Shown here: positions 1-5,588 of the stretch, in pieces
How positions within the stretch are numbered: position 1 is the stretch's first letter
Layout: each line of letters begins with the position of its first letter
Program-made: the position numbers and the translations under genes
Assembly (NCBI GenBank): GCA_046302855.1
Contig: JBKCHH010000080.1
Span: 1 to 5,588, forward strand
Reading direction: 5' to 3'
DNA: 5,588 nt
Source: JBKCHH01 sp046302855
GTDB lineage: Bacteria > Pseudomonadota > Alphaproteobacteria > Rickettsiales > UBA8987
The notes under the pieces: generated by a model
Databases searched by the model: none
The model's input: the letters and a program-made list of their open reading frames with translations, nothing else
What the model was told of the DNA's origin: nothing

Positions 1-1
1 A

Positions 2-1183
2 AACAAAGGGGCGGATGCCAACAATTACATTTCTGCCAAAACCAACAAAAAAAGTGATGAGGCGGAATATGATGTAATTGGCAACCTTGAAGATACTCTG
101 GAGAGCTTTTATCAGCATATTTTAAAGCAGATTGAAACGGATGGCTTTTCCTATGCAGAAAAATTAATAGCGGTAAATATTTTGGAATTAACTGATGAAA
201 GTGGCTATCTGGTTTCTTCAACGCAAGATATTGCTATTAACCTACAGTTATCAGAAAAGGCAGTTGAGGCAGTTTTGCTAAAAATGCAAAAGTTTGAGCC
301 AAGTGGGGTTTTTGCAAGGTCTTTAAGTGAATGTTTAACTATTCAGCTTAAAGATTTGAATTTGCTAGATAATAATTTGCAAAAAATTGTAGAAAATCTA
401 AACTTAATTTTAAATGGTGGTATAGAAAAGCTAGCCAAAACTTGCGATATAACCACCCAAAAATTATCTGAATATTTGAAAGTTATAAAAAGGCTAAATC
501 CAAAGCCTGCCCTTATTTTTAAGCGGGAGGGTCAAAACCATTTATATTATGATGTTATAGTAGAAAATAATCAAGATGAGTGGATAATAAAATTAAATTC
601 AGAAAGTTTGCCAAAAATACTGGTAAACCACGAATATTCCGCCCAGATAAAAAAGAATAAGCTAAGCCAGAAATACGAAATAAAATATCTAAACACGCAG
701 TTATCGCAGGCCAATAATCTGCTTCAAGCCTTACAACAAAGGGCAGAAACTATGCTTAAAGTATCAACTGAAATTGTAAATCTGCAAAAGGATTTTTTTG
801 AAAAGGGTCTATATTTTTTTAAGCCATTGATAATAAAAGATGTGGCGGAAAAAATTGGCTATCACGAAAGCACAGTAAGTAGAGCCATAAAAAATAAATT
901 TATGAAAACGCCAAAAGGGGTGTTTGAGCTAAAATATTTTTTCTCCTCCAAAATTGGGGAAAATGAAGAGGAGGAAATGTCTAGCACGGTAATTAAACAG
1001 CATATAAAAGACTTGGTGGAAAATGAAAAGGTTACCAAAAAGATTCTCTCAGATGATGATTTAAGCGAAAGGCTAAAAGACTATGGCATAAACATTGCCA
1101 GACGCACCGTTGCCAAGTATCGCGAAGCTATCAAAATCCCCTCTTCAGCCGATAGAAAAAGATTGCAGAAATCTGGGCTGTAG
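2..1183 (+). CDS. rpoN: RNA polymerase sigma-54 factor RpoN, 5'-truncated by window edge
   Basis: Sigma-54 directs RNA polymerase to -24/-12 promoters and needs an AAA+ enhancer-binding activator to melt DNA. The frame is open from base 2 to the TAG at 1181-1183, giving 393 visible residues. About 90 N-terminal residues (Region I, the activator-contacting part) should lie outside the window, judging by the roughly 480-residue family length. Visible in order are an acidic/Asn-rich linker (about residues 1-35), the core-binding domain with ELTDESGYL near 61-69 and EPSGVFARSL, the HTH region with HESTVSR and TPKGVFELKYFFSS (about 288-316), and the diagnostic RpoN box ARRTVAKYRE at 366-375 (bases 1097-1126), unaltered. 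The TTG at 182 is not the real start because homology runs through it. The gene looks intact where visible. The often-seen downstream partners hpf and ptsN are absent; an unrelated gene follows 76 bp later. Confidence 0.97.
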   Translation, partial: NKGADANNYISAKTNKKSDEAEYDVIGNLEDTLESFYQHILKQIETDGFSYAEKLIAVNILELTDESGYLVSSTQDIAINLQLSEKAVEAVLLKMQKFEPSGVFARSLSECLTIQLKDLNLLDNNLQKIVENLNLILNGGIEKLAKTCDITTQKLSEYLKVIKRLNPKPALIFKREGQNHLYYDVIVENNQDEWIIKLNSESLPKILVNHEYSAQIKKNKLSQKYEIKYLNTQLSQANNLLQALQQRAETMLKVSTEIVNLQKDFFEKGLYFFKPLIIKDVAEKIGYHESTVSRAIKNKFMKTPKGVFELKYFFSSKIGENEEEEMSSTVIKQHIKDLVENEKVTKKILSDDDLSERLKDYGINIARRTVAKYREAIKIPSSADRKRLQKSGL

Positions 1184-1218
1184 ATAATAATTAGTATAAA
1201 ACTTAAGCCATCTTCTCT

Positions 1219-1248
1219 TTAACTATTTTTTAACATGTTGCATATAGT
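1219..1248 (+). promoter_or_regulatory. Possible sigma-70-type promoter for the pentapeptide-repeat gene
   Basis: TTAACT (1219-1224) and TATAGT (1243-1248) are separated by 18 bp, matching TTGACA at 4/6 and TATAAT at 5/6. Transcription would begin near 1255, only a few bases before the ATG at 1260, giving an almost leaderless message. That fits the lack of a clear Shine-Dalgarno sequence there. Such matches are common by chance in AT-rich DNA, and co-transcription with rpoN is equally possible because no terminator hairpin is visible between the genes. Confidence 0.25.
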
Positions 1249-1259
1249 ATTGGGCTTAT

Positions 1260-2705
1260 ATGAGAGATTATGGGCAACAACATAAAGATGCAAATGCTTT
1301 GTATAAAGCCTACTTAAGGGCTTTAGAGGTATATTTTAATCAAGCGAAGGAAGAATTAGAAGTTTTATTACGGCAATATTTAGAGGGTGTAAAAAACACC
1401 GCACCCATTTTTTTAAAAACGAATACTATTTTCCCACCTATACCTATTCCATTTTACCCTTTAGATGTTAGTTTGCTAGGTTTTTCAGAGAAGGGTACAA
1501 ATAATAAAGGATTATTTTTTACACCGTATTTATCCAGCATTTATCCCTTTAAACATGAAGGTAGTGCATATTATCTTCTTTATCGTCAAAATTGTAACTA
1601 CTCACCAGACAAAGTTATTTTGTCTGCCGATGAACCCTTATACTTAAAACTTAAAAAAAAGGTTATAGAGTGGGCAACAAGCCAAGATAATAAATTTAAT
1701 AATGATGATGAGAGAATAAAGTTTTTTGATGCTTTAGTAAAACAAAATAAAGCCACGCTAGAAAAAGAAGGAATTAATTATAAATATGTAAATAGAAGTA
1801 AAGATGAATACTCACCGTTTCTTTCGAAAGAAAGTGCAAAAGACTCTTTTGGGTGCATTCACCGAGCTTTGCTAAATTATGTAATAATAAAAGAGGTTAT
1901 TGAAAAATTACCAATTAAGGGCATAGAAGTTTTAAGCTTACATAATTTTACACAAATTCAATATAATGGTGAATATATTGGTGGTTGGCATCAAAACAAT
2001 TTATTAGTAGATTCTAAAAGTGGTAAAATTATAGCTATAGTAGACGCTGATGGCTTATACCAACCAACCGAGCCAATAACCATAGAACAGTTGCTAGAAA
2101 AAAGACAAATCTTGGCGAAAAACATGTATGGGCAATATCGGGCATGTTATTTGCCGAACGTTGATGGTGGTTCATTCATTCAGCTTTATCAGGGTGGATC
2201 TTATGTGAAAGAAAGCTTGTTTAGAGCACATTTTATGGCGAAAGTTAATAGTGCTAGTTTTGAATTAAAAGATTTTAGTTTTCAAAACCTAGAAGGTAAA
2301 GATTTTTCCAACCAAAACTTAAGTGGTGCATTATTTATTGGAGCAAACTTAAGAGGGGCAAACTTGACAGGAGCAGACTTAACAGGAGCAAGTCTAAAAG
2401 GGGCAGACTTAAGATGGGCAACATTTAACCAAAAAACAATTTTACCAAAAAATTTAATTAAAAATTCCCCCGCCTTTCCATTTAGCGAAAAACAAATAGA
2501 TTCTTTAAGTGAGGCTGAGGCAGCAAAAGCACAAGCCTTTAACCAATCAATACAAATACATAAAATACCTGGCACTGGGGTTATTAATGCGGTTATAAAG
2601 CAAGAAATAGCTAGAAATGGTGATAATATTATTTCTTACGCAATTGGTACTTTAAAAGGGGTAAAAGAGCTTATTAACTATAACAACAAAGCTGTTGAAA
2701 GATAA
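1260..2705 (+). CDS. Pentapeptide-repeat protein with an unrecognised N-terminal region carrying a kinase-like motif
   Basis: This 481-residue soluble-looking protein has no signal peptide or membrane segment. Residues 1-45 are helical and charged, and a Pro-rich turn lies at 59-67. Residues 70-330 match no family I recognise, but 239-265 (YIGGWHQNNLLVD, then SGKIIAIVDADG) resemble the catalytic loop and metal-binding strand of aminoglycoside-phosphotransferase/kinase folds (HGDxHxxNLLVD...GxIxxVID). H244, N247 and D262 line up, but the catalytic Asp position is Gly242, so it may be inactive or a chance match. Residues 332-391 are 12 consecutive pentapeptides (consensus A-D/N-L-x-G), predicted to form a short right-handed quadrilateral beta-helix, followed by a typical TILPKNL exit. 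A roughly 90-residue charged tail follows. The start is fixed by an in-frame TAG at 1245; no clear Shine-Dalgarno precedes it. Repeat and ORF are secure. Function is unknown; a secreted or host-interaction role is only speculation. Confidence 0.85.
   Translation: MRDYGQQHKDANALYKAYLRALEVYFNQAKEELEVLLRQYLEGVKNTAPIFLKTNTIFPPIPIPFYPLDVSLLGFSEKGTNNKGLFFTPYLSSIYPFKHEGSAYYLLYRQNCNYSPDKVILSADEPLYLKLKKKVIEWATSQDNKFNNDDERIKFFDALVKQNKATLEKEGINYKYVNRSKDEYSPFLSKESAKDSFGCIHRALLNYVIIKEVIEKLPIKGIEVLSLHNFTQIQYNGEYIGGWHQNNLLVDSKSGKIIAIVDADGLYQPTEPITIEQLLEKRQILAKNMYGQYRACYLPNVDGGSFIQLYQGGSYVKESLFRAHFMAKVNSASFELKDFSFQNLEGKDFSNQNLSGALFIGANLRGANLTGADLTGASLKGADLRWATFNQKTILPKNLIKNSPAFPFSEKQIDSLSEAEAAKAQAFNQSIQIHKIPGTGVINAVIKQEIARNGDNIISYAIGTLKGVKELINYNNKAVER
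2253..2432 (+). repeat. 15-bp tandem repeat array encoding 12 pentapeptides
   Basis: Twelve in-frame 15-bp units encode pentapeptides with Phe or Leu at every central position. The first six units are diverged. The units between about 2343 and 2417 are nearly alike at DNA level (approximately GCAAACTTAACAGGA), which suggests recent duplication or homogenisation. Three complete beta-helix coils are expected from 12 units. Confidence 0.85.
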
Positions 2706-2724
2706 AAAGCTCGGCATAATCCCC

Positions 2725-3762
2725 TTAAAACAAATTCTCCTGCTCACCTAGTCTGCTAGGTCTTGCGATGCCTAGATGTTCATAGGCGGTTTTGGTAAGA
2801 ACTCTGCCCCGTGAGGTTCTATTAATAAAGCCAGATTGAATAAGGTAGGGTTCGATATTTTCTTCTACAGTATCGCGCTCTTCGGCAATGCCAGAAGCAA
2901 TGGTTTCAATACCAACTGGCCCACCTAAAAAATGCTCGGCAATAAAGGTTAGATATTTTTTATCCTGCTTATCTAGCCCCCTGTGGTCTATTTCTAGCCT
3001 ATTTAGGGAATAGTCGGCAATTTTTTTATCAATTTCTTCTTTCCCCCCCACTATCGCAAAATCTATTACACGGCGAAGAAGGCGAAGGGCAATCCTTGGC
3101 GTTCCCCTTGCTCTTTTGGCAATTTCATAAGCACCATCGGTTGCAATATCAAAATTTAATACTTTAGAGGCACGAACTATAATATCTTTCAATTCTTCAT
3201 TATCATAAAAATTTAGCACCAGATTAATGCCAAATCTATCTTGTAATGGGGAAGTTAACAAGCCAACCCTAGTTGTTGCCCCAATTAGAGTAAAAGGGGG
3301 CAGGTCTATTTTTATGGTTTTGGCAGAGGGGCCTTCGCCTATCATAATATCTAGCGAAAAATCTTCCATAGCGGAATATAAAAGCTCTTCCACACTAACG
3401 CTTAGGCGGTGGATTTCATCTATAAAAAGCACATCATTTGCCTGTAGAGAGGTTAAGATGGCGGCCAAATCGCCAGCTTTTGATAATACTGGGCCAGAGG
3501 TGCTACGAAAGCCTGCCCCCATTTCTTTTGCCACAATTTGTGCAATGGTAGTTTTGCCAAGCCCAGGCGGGCCGTAAAGCAAAATATGATCAATCGCCAC
3601 CTGCCTTTTTTTAGCAGAGGAGATAAATACGGCTAGATTTTCTTTTATTTTCCCCTGCCCAATAAATTCTTTTAACAGCTGTGGGCGAAGTTTTAATTCA
3701 ACCAGCTCCTCATTTTCTTGAATTTGGGAATTAAGTTCCAGATTTTTGCTAATTACTTTCAT
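2725..3762 (-). CDS. ruvB: Holliday junction branch-migration ATPase RuvB
   Basis: RuvB is the AAA+ hexameric motor that pumps DNA through the RuvA-bound Holliday junction in recombinational repair. At 345 residues it has the usual family length. Visible motifs are Walker A GPPGLGKTT (64-72), Walker B VLFIDEIH (111-118), sensor 1 GATTR (161-165), the DRFG motif (175-178, R176 corresponding to the arginine finger), sensor 2 GTPRIALRLLRR (220-231), and a C-terminal winged-helix domain with GGPVGIETIA and NRTSRGR that contacts DNA. The ending RLGEQENLF is normal. Residue 174 is Gln where most homologues have Arg (PLRDRFG); this is probably tolerated. The ATG at 3762 follows the stop of the upstream gene by 12 bp, with only a weak AGAAGA abutting it, so translation is probably coupled to the upstream gene. 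The usual partner ruvA is not adjacent. It is convergent with the pentapeptide-repeat gene across 19 bp, with no visible terminator between them. Confidence 0.97.
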   Translation of the reverse strand: MKVISKNLELNSQIQENEELVELKLRPQLLKEFIGQGKIKENLAVFISSAKKRQVAIDHILLYGPPGLGKTTIAQIVAKEMGAGFRSTSGPVLSKAGDLAAILTSLQANDVLFIDEIHRLSVSVEELLYSAMEDFSLDIMIGEGPSAKTIKIDLPPFTLIGATTRVGLLTSPLQDRFGINLVLNFYDNEELKDIIVRASKVLNFDIATDGAYEIAKRARGTPRIALRLLRRVIDFAIVGGKEEIDKKIADYSLNRLEIDHRGLDKQDKKYLTFIAEHFLGGPVGIETIASGIAEERDTVEENIEPYLIQSGFINRTSRGRVLTKTAYEHLGIARPSRLGEQENLF

Positions 3763-3774
3763 TCTTCTGTAGCT

Positions 3775-4905
3775 TTATAAAGAACTATTATCCTTATTTG
3801 GCATTATTTCACTAATATTTTTTATAATTCTTACATCACCATTTTTGCCCTTTACGGTGTAGGAATCTCTTATAATAATATTACTATCCATAATAATGGT
3901 TTTTAAATCTTGGATATTATCTTTGGTGATTTGAAAAACTTCGTCTTCTATTTTTTCAGCCTTATTATATTTTTTAGCAAAATCAGCGATTAAATTAATG
4001 GTTCTATTTAAATCCCTACGATAAAAATTAGTAAGGGCATCACAAGAAAAATTTTTAAACACCTCATCAAAATTTAAATAGTTGCTAGGAGGCAAAATTT
4101 CAGAAAAAACCTTTTTATCTACCTTATTAAAATAAAAGCTCATCACTTTAAAAACCGTATATAATAACATGTTTTTTATAAAACCCCGCATTAGTTTAAT
4201 AAAAAAACTATTTGGGAGAGAAGATTTTAGCCTTTCTTTTAGAAGTTCATCGGTGTGGTTATCTGCAAAAATTCGCATTGCCTCTTTTTCTTCAGCCTTG
4301 GTTTTATCGATAATTTCTAAAATAGTTTTCTGAGAGCAAAAGTTTCTTAAGATAAGTTCGCTTACTTCGCCAGTTTTGGAGAGGTTTTTTAGTAAATTTA
4401 GCCCCTGATGATGATTACTATAAACATCATTTGCCTTGTTTTCTAAGTTAATTTTAAAAATTTTTTTTATTATTTCTTTTAAGTTTGCTATAATTTTATC
4501 GCACTGGAGGCGAATTTTTGTAATTAATCTAGTCCTTTCTTTTAAAGATAGGCTATCTCTAGTAACCACCATTTTATCTACCAAAGCCTCTAGATTATAT
4601 TCCATTGAAGTTATTTCTTCCTTAGTGGTCTCTTGTAATTTAAGTGATTTATCTATTGCCTTTAAACTTTCATCAATCACTTCAAATAGGCTAATAGAAG
4701 CTATATTTTCTGATAAGGCTCTAATTTTATTATTAAAATAGGCAAAATCACTTAAGCCTTCTTTTATAAAAGAATCTATATTTCGGTTATTTATAATATC
4801 AGTATCATAGCTACTGTGCTTATTTAGAATAGCATCAAACTCTTCTATTTGAACTATTTGATAATAGGCATAATCATCAAATTCTATTTTTTCTAGATTT
4901 AGCAT
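3775..4905 (-). CDS. Unrecognised 376-residue helical protein upstream of ruvB
   Basis: I do not recognise this family. The protein is Lys/Glu/Asn/Ile-rich and mostly helical. Residues about 60-150 have heptad-like spacing of Leu/Ile and charge, compatible with a coiled coil or helical bundle. Residues 233-259 are hydrophobic but broken by Lys/Arg every few residues, so they look amphipathic rather than transmembrane. Residues 345-368 look like a terminal beta-hairpin (VKGKNGDVRIIKN). Three scattered Cys (135, 190, 288) form no metal motif, and no signal peptide or NTPase motif is seen. The ATG at 4905 is fixed by an in-frame TAG two codons upstream; no Shine-Dalgarno is visible. The gene ends 12 bp before ruvB on the same strand, so the two probably share a transcript. 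A link to DNA repair is inference from position only. The long uninterrupted frame with composition like its neighbours supports a real gene. Confidence 0.8.
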   Translation of the reverse strand: MLNLEKIEFDDYAYYQIVQIEEFDAILNKHSSYDTDIINNRNIDSFIKEGLSDFAYFNNKIRALSENIASISLFEVIDESLKAIDKSLKLQETTKEEITSMEYNLEALVDKMVVTRDSLSLKERTRLITKIRLQCDKIIANLKEIIKKIFKINLENKANDVYSNHHQGLNLLKNLSKTGEVSELILRNFCSQKTILEIIDKTKAEEKEAMRIFADNHTDELLKERLKSSLPNSFFIKLMRGFIKNMLLYTVFKVMSFYFNKVDKKVFSEILPPSNYLNFDEVFKNFSCDALTNFYRRDLNRTINLIADFAKKYNKAEKIEDEVFQITKDNIQDLKTIIMDSNIIIRDSYTVKGKNGDVRIIKNISEIMPNKDNSSL

Positions 4906-4945
4906 AATCTACAACTTAAATACCTATATGGCAAACAATAGGTTA

Positions 4946-4973
4946 ACTATAATAATATTATTGTAAAATAAAA
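4946..4973 (-). promoter_or_regulatory. Possible promoter for the orphan gene-ruvB operon
   Basis: Reading the minus strand, TATAGT (plus 4946-4951) could be a -10 element (5/6), with a poor TTTTAT -35 (plus 4968-4973) 16 bp upstream. Transcription would begin near 4940, leaving a leader of about 35 nt before the ATG at 4905. The 12-bp palindrome AATAATATTATT (4951-4962) fills much of the spacer, and GTTAAC (4942-4947) overlaps the -10, so a repressor site is conceivable. The evidence is thin in such AT-rich DNA. Confidence 0.2.
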
Positions 4974-4990
4974 CTATTTGCTTTTATCTA

Positions 4991-5034
4991 ACCTGCGGTT
5001 GCATAATTTTTTTTATAGCCATTACCTACGGTTG
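4991..5034 (-). repeat. Pair of 11-bp direct repeats, 33 bp apart
   Basis: ACCTGCGGTTG (4991-5001) and ACCTACGGTTG (5024-5034) agree at 10 of 11 bases and are spaced 33 bp apart, about three helical turns. With the preceding A, the first copy is a palindrome AACC-TGC-GGTT; the second is nearly palindromic. The second copy overlaps the stop codon of the BufC-like fragment. They lie upstream of the orphan gene-ruvB transcription unit and are separated by an AT-rich tract including T8. They could be paired operator sites or a remnant repeat. Confidence 0.45.
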
Positions 5035-5352
5035 TGATGGTGGTGATTGTGGGGCGATGAAAAACCCATTTTGAATCCACCCTATTATATACGCACTTAA
5101 GTTTTCTTGAGTAATTTTGGTTAATTTTTCTAGAGCTTTTTCTATTGTATTACCCTGCAGAATACTTTTCAACATTAGGAATTCTGGTTTTTCTAATACA
5201 AACCTTTTTACCTCATTATTAGTTCTAACTATATACAGATACTCCTTTTGTTTTAATGGTTTATTTGAGATAGTTAAACCATTTCTATAACTTATAAGGT
5301 AGTCATTTAATTTGTAGTTTAGAGCAATTAATTTGGAAGCTGGCTTTGACAT
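5026..5352 (-). pseudogene. 3' fragment resembling BufC (DUF2063/NGO1945-like C-terminal domain)
   Basis: From the ATG at 5352 this frame gives 108 residues; no good Shine-Dalgarno is at that ATG, so it is probably not a true gene start. The sequence reads as the C-terminal third of BufC: LNYKLNDYLISYRNGLTI resembles the LhPxxxLLxSxYPv motif, then EYLYIVRTNNEVKRFVL (a strand pair), EFLMLKSILQGNTIEKALEKL and a final helix before GWIQNGFFI. That order (R-x-x-x-x-V strand, E-x-x-x-L helix, x-x-G-x-x-x-x-x-A, W-x-x-x-G-[FL]) is the pattern I recall for the family. Full BufC is around 250 residues, so the N-terminal DUF2063 domain is missing. BufC is a partner protein of the BufB enzyme. In the same frame, the stretch upstream of 5352 is only the out-of-frame reading of the BufA-like signal peptide. 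Other small winged-helix C-terminal domains are an alternative. Confidence 0.55.
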
Positions 5353-5470
5353 CTTTTTTTGCATCGGCTTTGGCATGGGCTTTGGCATCTTTTTCAGAAG
5401 CACTAGCATTAAAAGCAAGACCAGTTGCAATAACGCCAGCTAGGGCGGTATAAAGTAAAGTTTTATTCAT
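5303..5470 (-). pseudogene. 5' fragment resembling bufferin precursor BufA1 (DUF2282), truncated
   Basis: The ATG at 5470 has the best ribosome-binding site in the window and opens a 55-residue frame ending TGA at 5303-5305. Residues 1-25 form a classic Sec signal peptide (MNKTLLYTALAGVIATGLAF, then NASAS) with likely cleavage after ASA. This closely resembles DUF2282 leaders (MNK..L..ALAGvlALGL). Residues 28-43 are four (D/H)-(A/V)-K-(A/K) repeats. The Cys-rich core expected in bufferins (CYGIAKAGKNDC-like) is absent; the last 12 residues look like out-of-frame read-through. Bufferins are secreted peptides whose cysteines are oxidised by the BufB iron enzyme so they bind copper in the periplasm. 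Without the core the product would not function as one. The frame overlaps the BufC-like frame by about 50 bp. Alternatively this could be a small unrelated secreted peptide, but the adjoining BufC-like sequence argues for an operon remnant. Confidence 0.55.
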
Positions 5471-5478
5471 AAAATTTT

Positions 5479-5482
5479 CTCC
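5479..5482 (-). promoter_or_regulatory. Shine-Dalgarno GGAG of the bufA-like fragment
   Basis: GGAG on the minus strand lies 8 nt upstream of the ATG at 5470, ideal spacing. It decides the start at 5470 over the TTG at 5430, which is out of frame with the signal peptide. It is the only strong ribosome-binding site in the window. Confidence 0.8.
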
Positions 5483-5588
5483 AATAGGTTTAAGGGTTTA
5501 AATGAACAAACAAGTGGGTATACCTTAATGCCTTTTTTGCAAGAAGATATTTCACTATAGTTTGCTTTCTATGAATTTTTGCCAGTTT
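5483..5588 (-). other. Upstream region of the bufA-like remnant, no gene
   Basis: No open frame of note is present. A TATAGT (minus strand, plus 5554-5559) could be a -10 element, but no acceptable -35 is found at 16-18 bp upstream, so no promoter is called. A short direct repeat GGTTTAA occurs twice with an 8-bp period at 5487-5493 and 5495-5501 on the plus strand. Bufferin operons are often driven by ECF sigma factors; I see no recognisable ECF promoter here. Confidence 0.3.

Noticed and set aside
182..184. TTG as a start codon for RpoN
   Set aside because: The frame is open and RpoN-like upstream to base 2; the true start lies beyond the window.
1238..1243. TTGCAT resembling the -12 element of a sigma-54 promoter before the pentapeptide-repeat gene
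   Set aside because: The -24 GG expected 12 bp upstream is TT (1228-1229).
2282..2575. 97-codon open frame on the minus strand, Ala/Pro/Leu repetitive
   Set aside because: It is the antisense of the pentapeptide-repeat array, whose 15-bp period keeps the opposite frame open.
2570..2584. TGGCAC, a perfect sigma-54 -24 element
   Set aside because: It lies inside the coding sequence (Pro-Gly-Thr-Gly) and the required GC at 2583-2584 is AT.
2706..2724. Bidirectional terminator between the convergent pentapeptide-repeat gene and ruvB
   Set aside because: The 19-bp gap contains no inverted repeat or T-run.
3227..3577. 116-codon open frame on the plus strand
   Set aside because: It lies wholly antisense to the conserved ATPase domain of ruvB and has no ribosome-binding site or recognisable domain.
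4436..4741. 101-codon open frame on the plus strand, hydrophobic
   Set aside because: It is antisense to the orphan gene; the hydrophobicity is the mirror of its Lys/Asn/Glu-rich helices.
4990..5014. AACC-TGC-GGTT followed by a T8 run on the plus strand as an intrinsic terminator
   Set aside because: The stem is only 4 bp, there are six bases between it and the T-run, and no plus-strand gene ends there.
5353..5430. Leu/Met/Pro/Lys-rich N-terminus of the longer BufC-like frame starting at TTG 5430
   Set aside because: It is the out-of-frame reading of the signal peptide and DAKA repeats encoded from the strong start at 5470.

Overview
This is an AT-rich bacterial chromosome segment holding five gene-sized units. 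RuvB and sigma-54 both look alphaproteobacterial by eye. The low G+C, weak ribosome-binding sites, a pentapeptide-repeat protein, an orphan gene and a decayed operon suggest a host-associated or genome-reduced lineage. I cannot fix genus or order from this window.

Layout. Positions 2-1183 (+) are the C-terminal ~393 residues of RpoN (sigma-54), cut by the left edge. Then comes a 481-residue protein (1260-2705, +) with an unrecognised N-terminal region, a kinase-like sequence motif and a 12-unit pentapeptide-repeat block. It converges, 19 bp apart, on ruvB (2725-3762, -), the Holliday-junction branch-migration motor. Directly upstream of ruvB, 12 bp away on the same strand, is an unrecognised 376-residue helical protein (3775-4905, -), so the two are probably co-transcribed. 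No ruvA or ruvC is next to ruvB.

The right end (5026-5470, -) is the most interesting part. A well-formed start (GGAG, 8-nt spacer, ATG) opens a signal peptide and Lys/Ala-rich stretch resembling the precursor of a bufferin (BufA1, DUF2282). After 55 codons that frame stops. An overlapping frame then encodes about 100 residues resembling the C-terminus of BufC (DUF2063). The simplest reading is the scar of a deleted bufA-bufB-bufC copper-handling RiPP operon, with bufB and most of bufA and bufC lost. Family calls here rest on remembered family patterns, not on a search.

The genes do not form one pathway: a transcription factor, an orphan repeat protein, a DNA-repair operon and an operon remnant lie side by side. 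No RNA gene, IS element, CRISPR array or convincing intrinsic terminator was seen. Non-coding stretches are all short (76, 19, 12, 120 and 118 bp).
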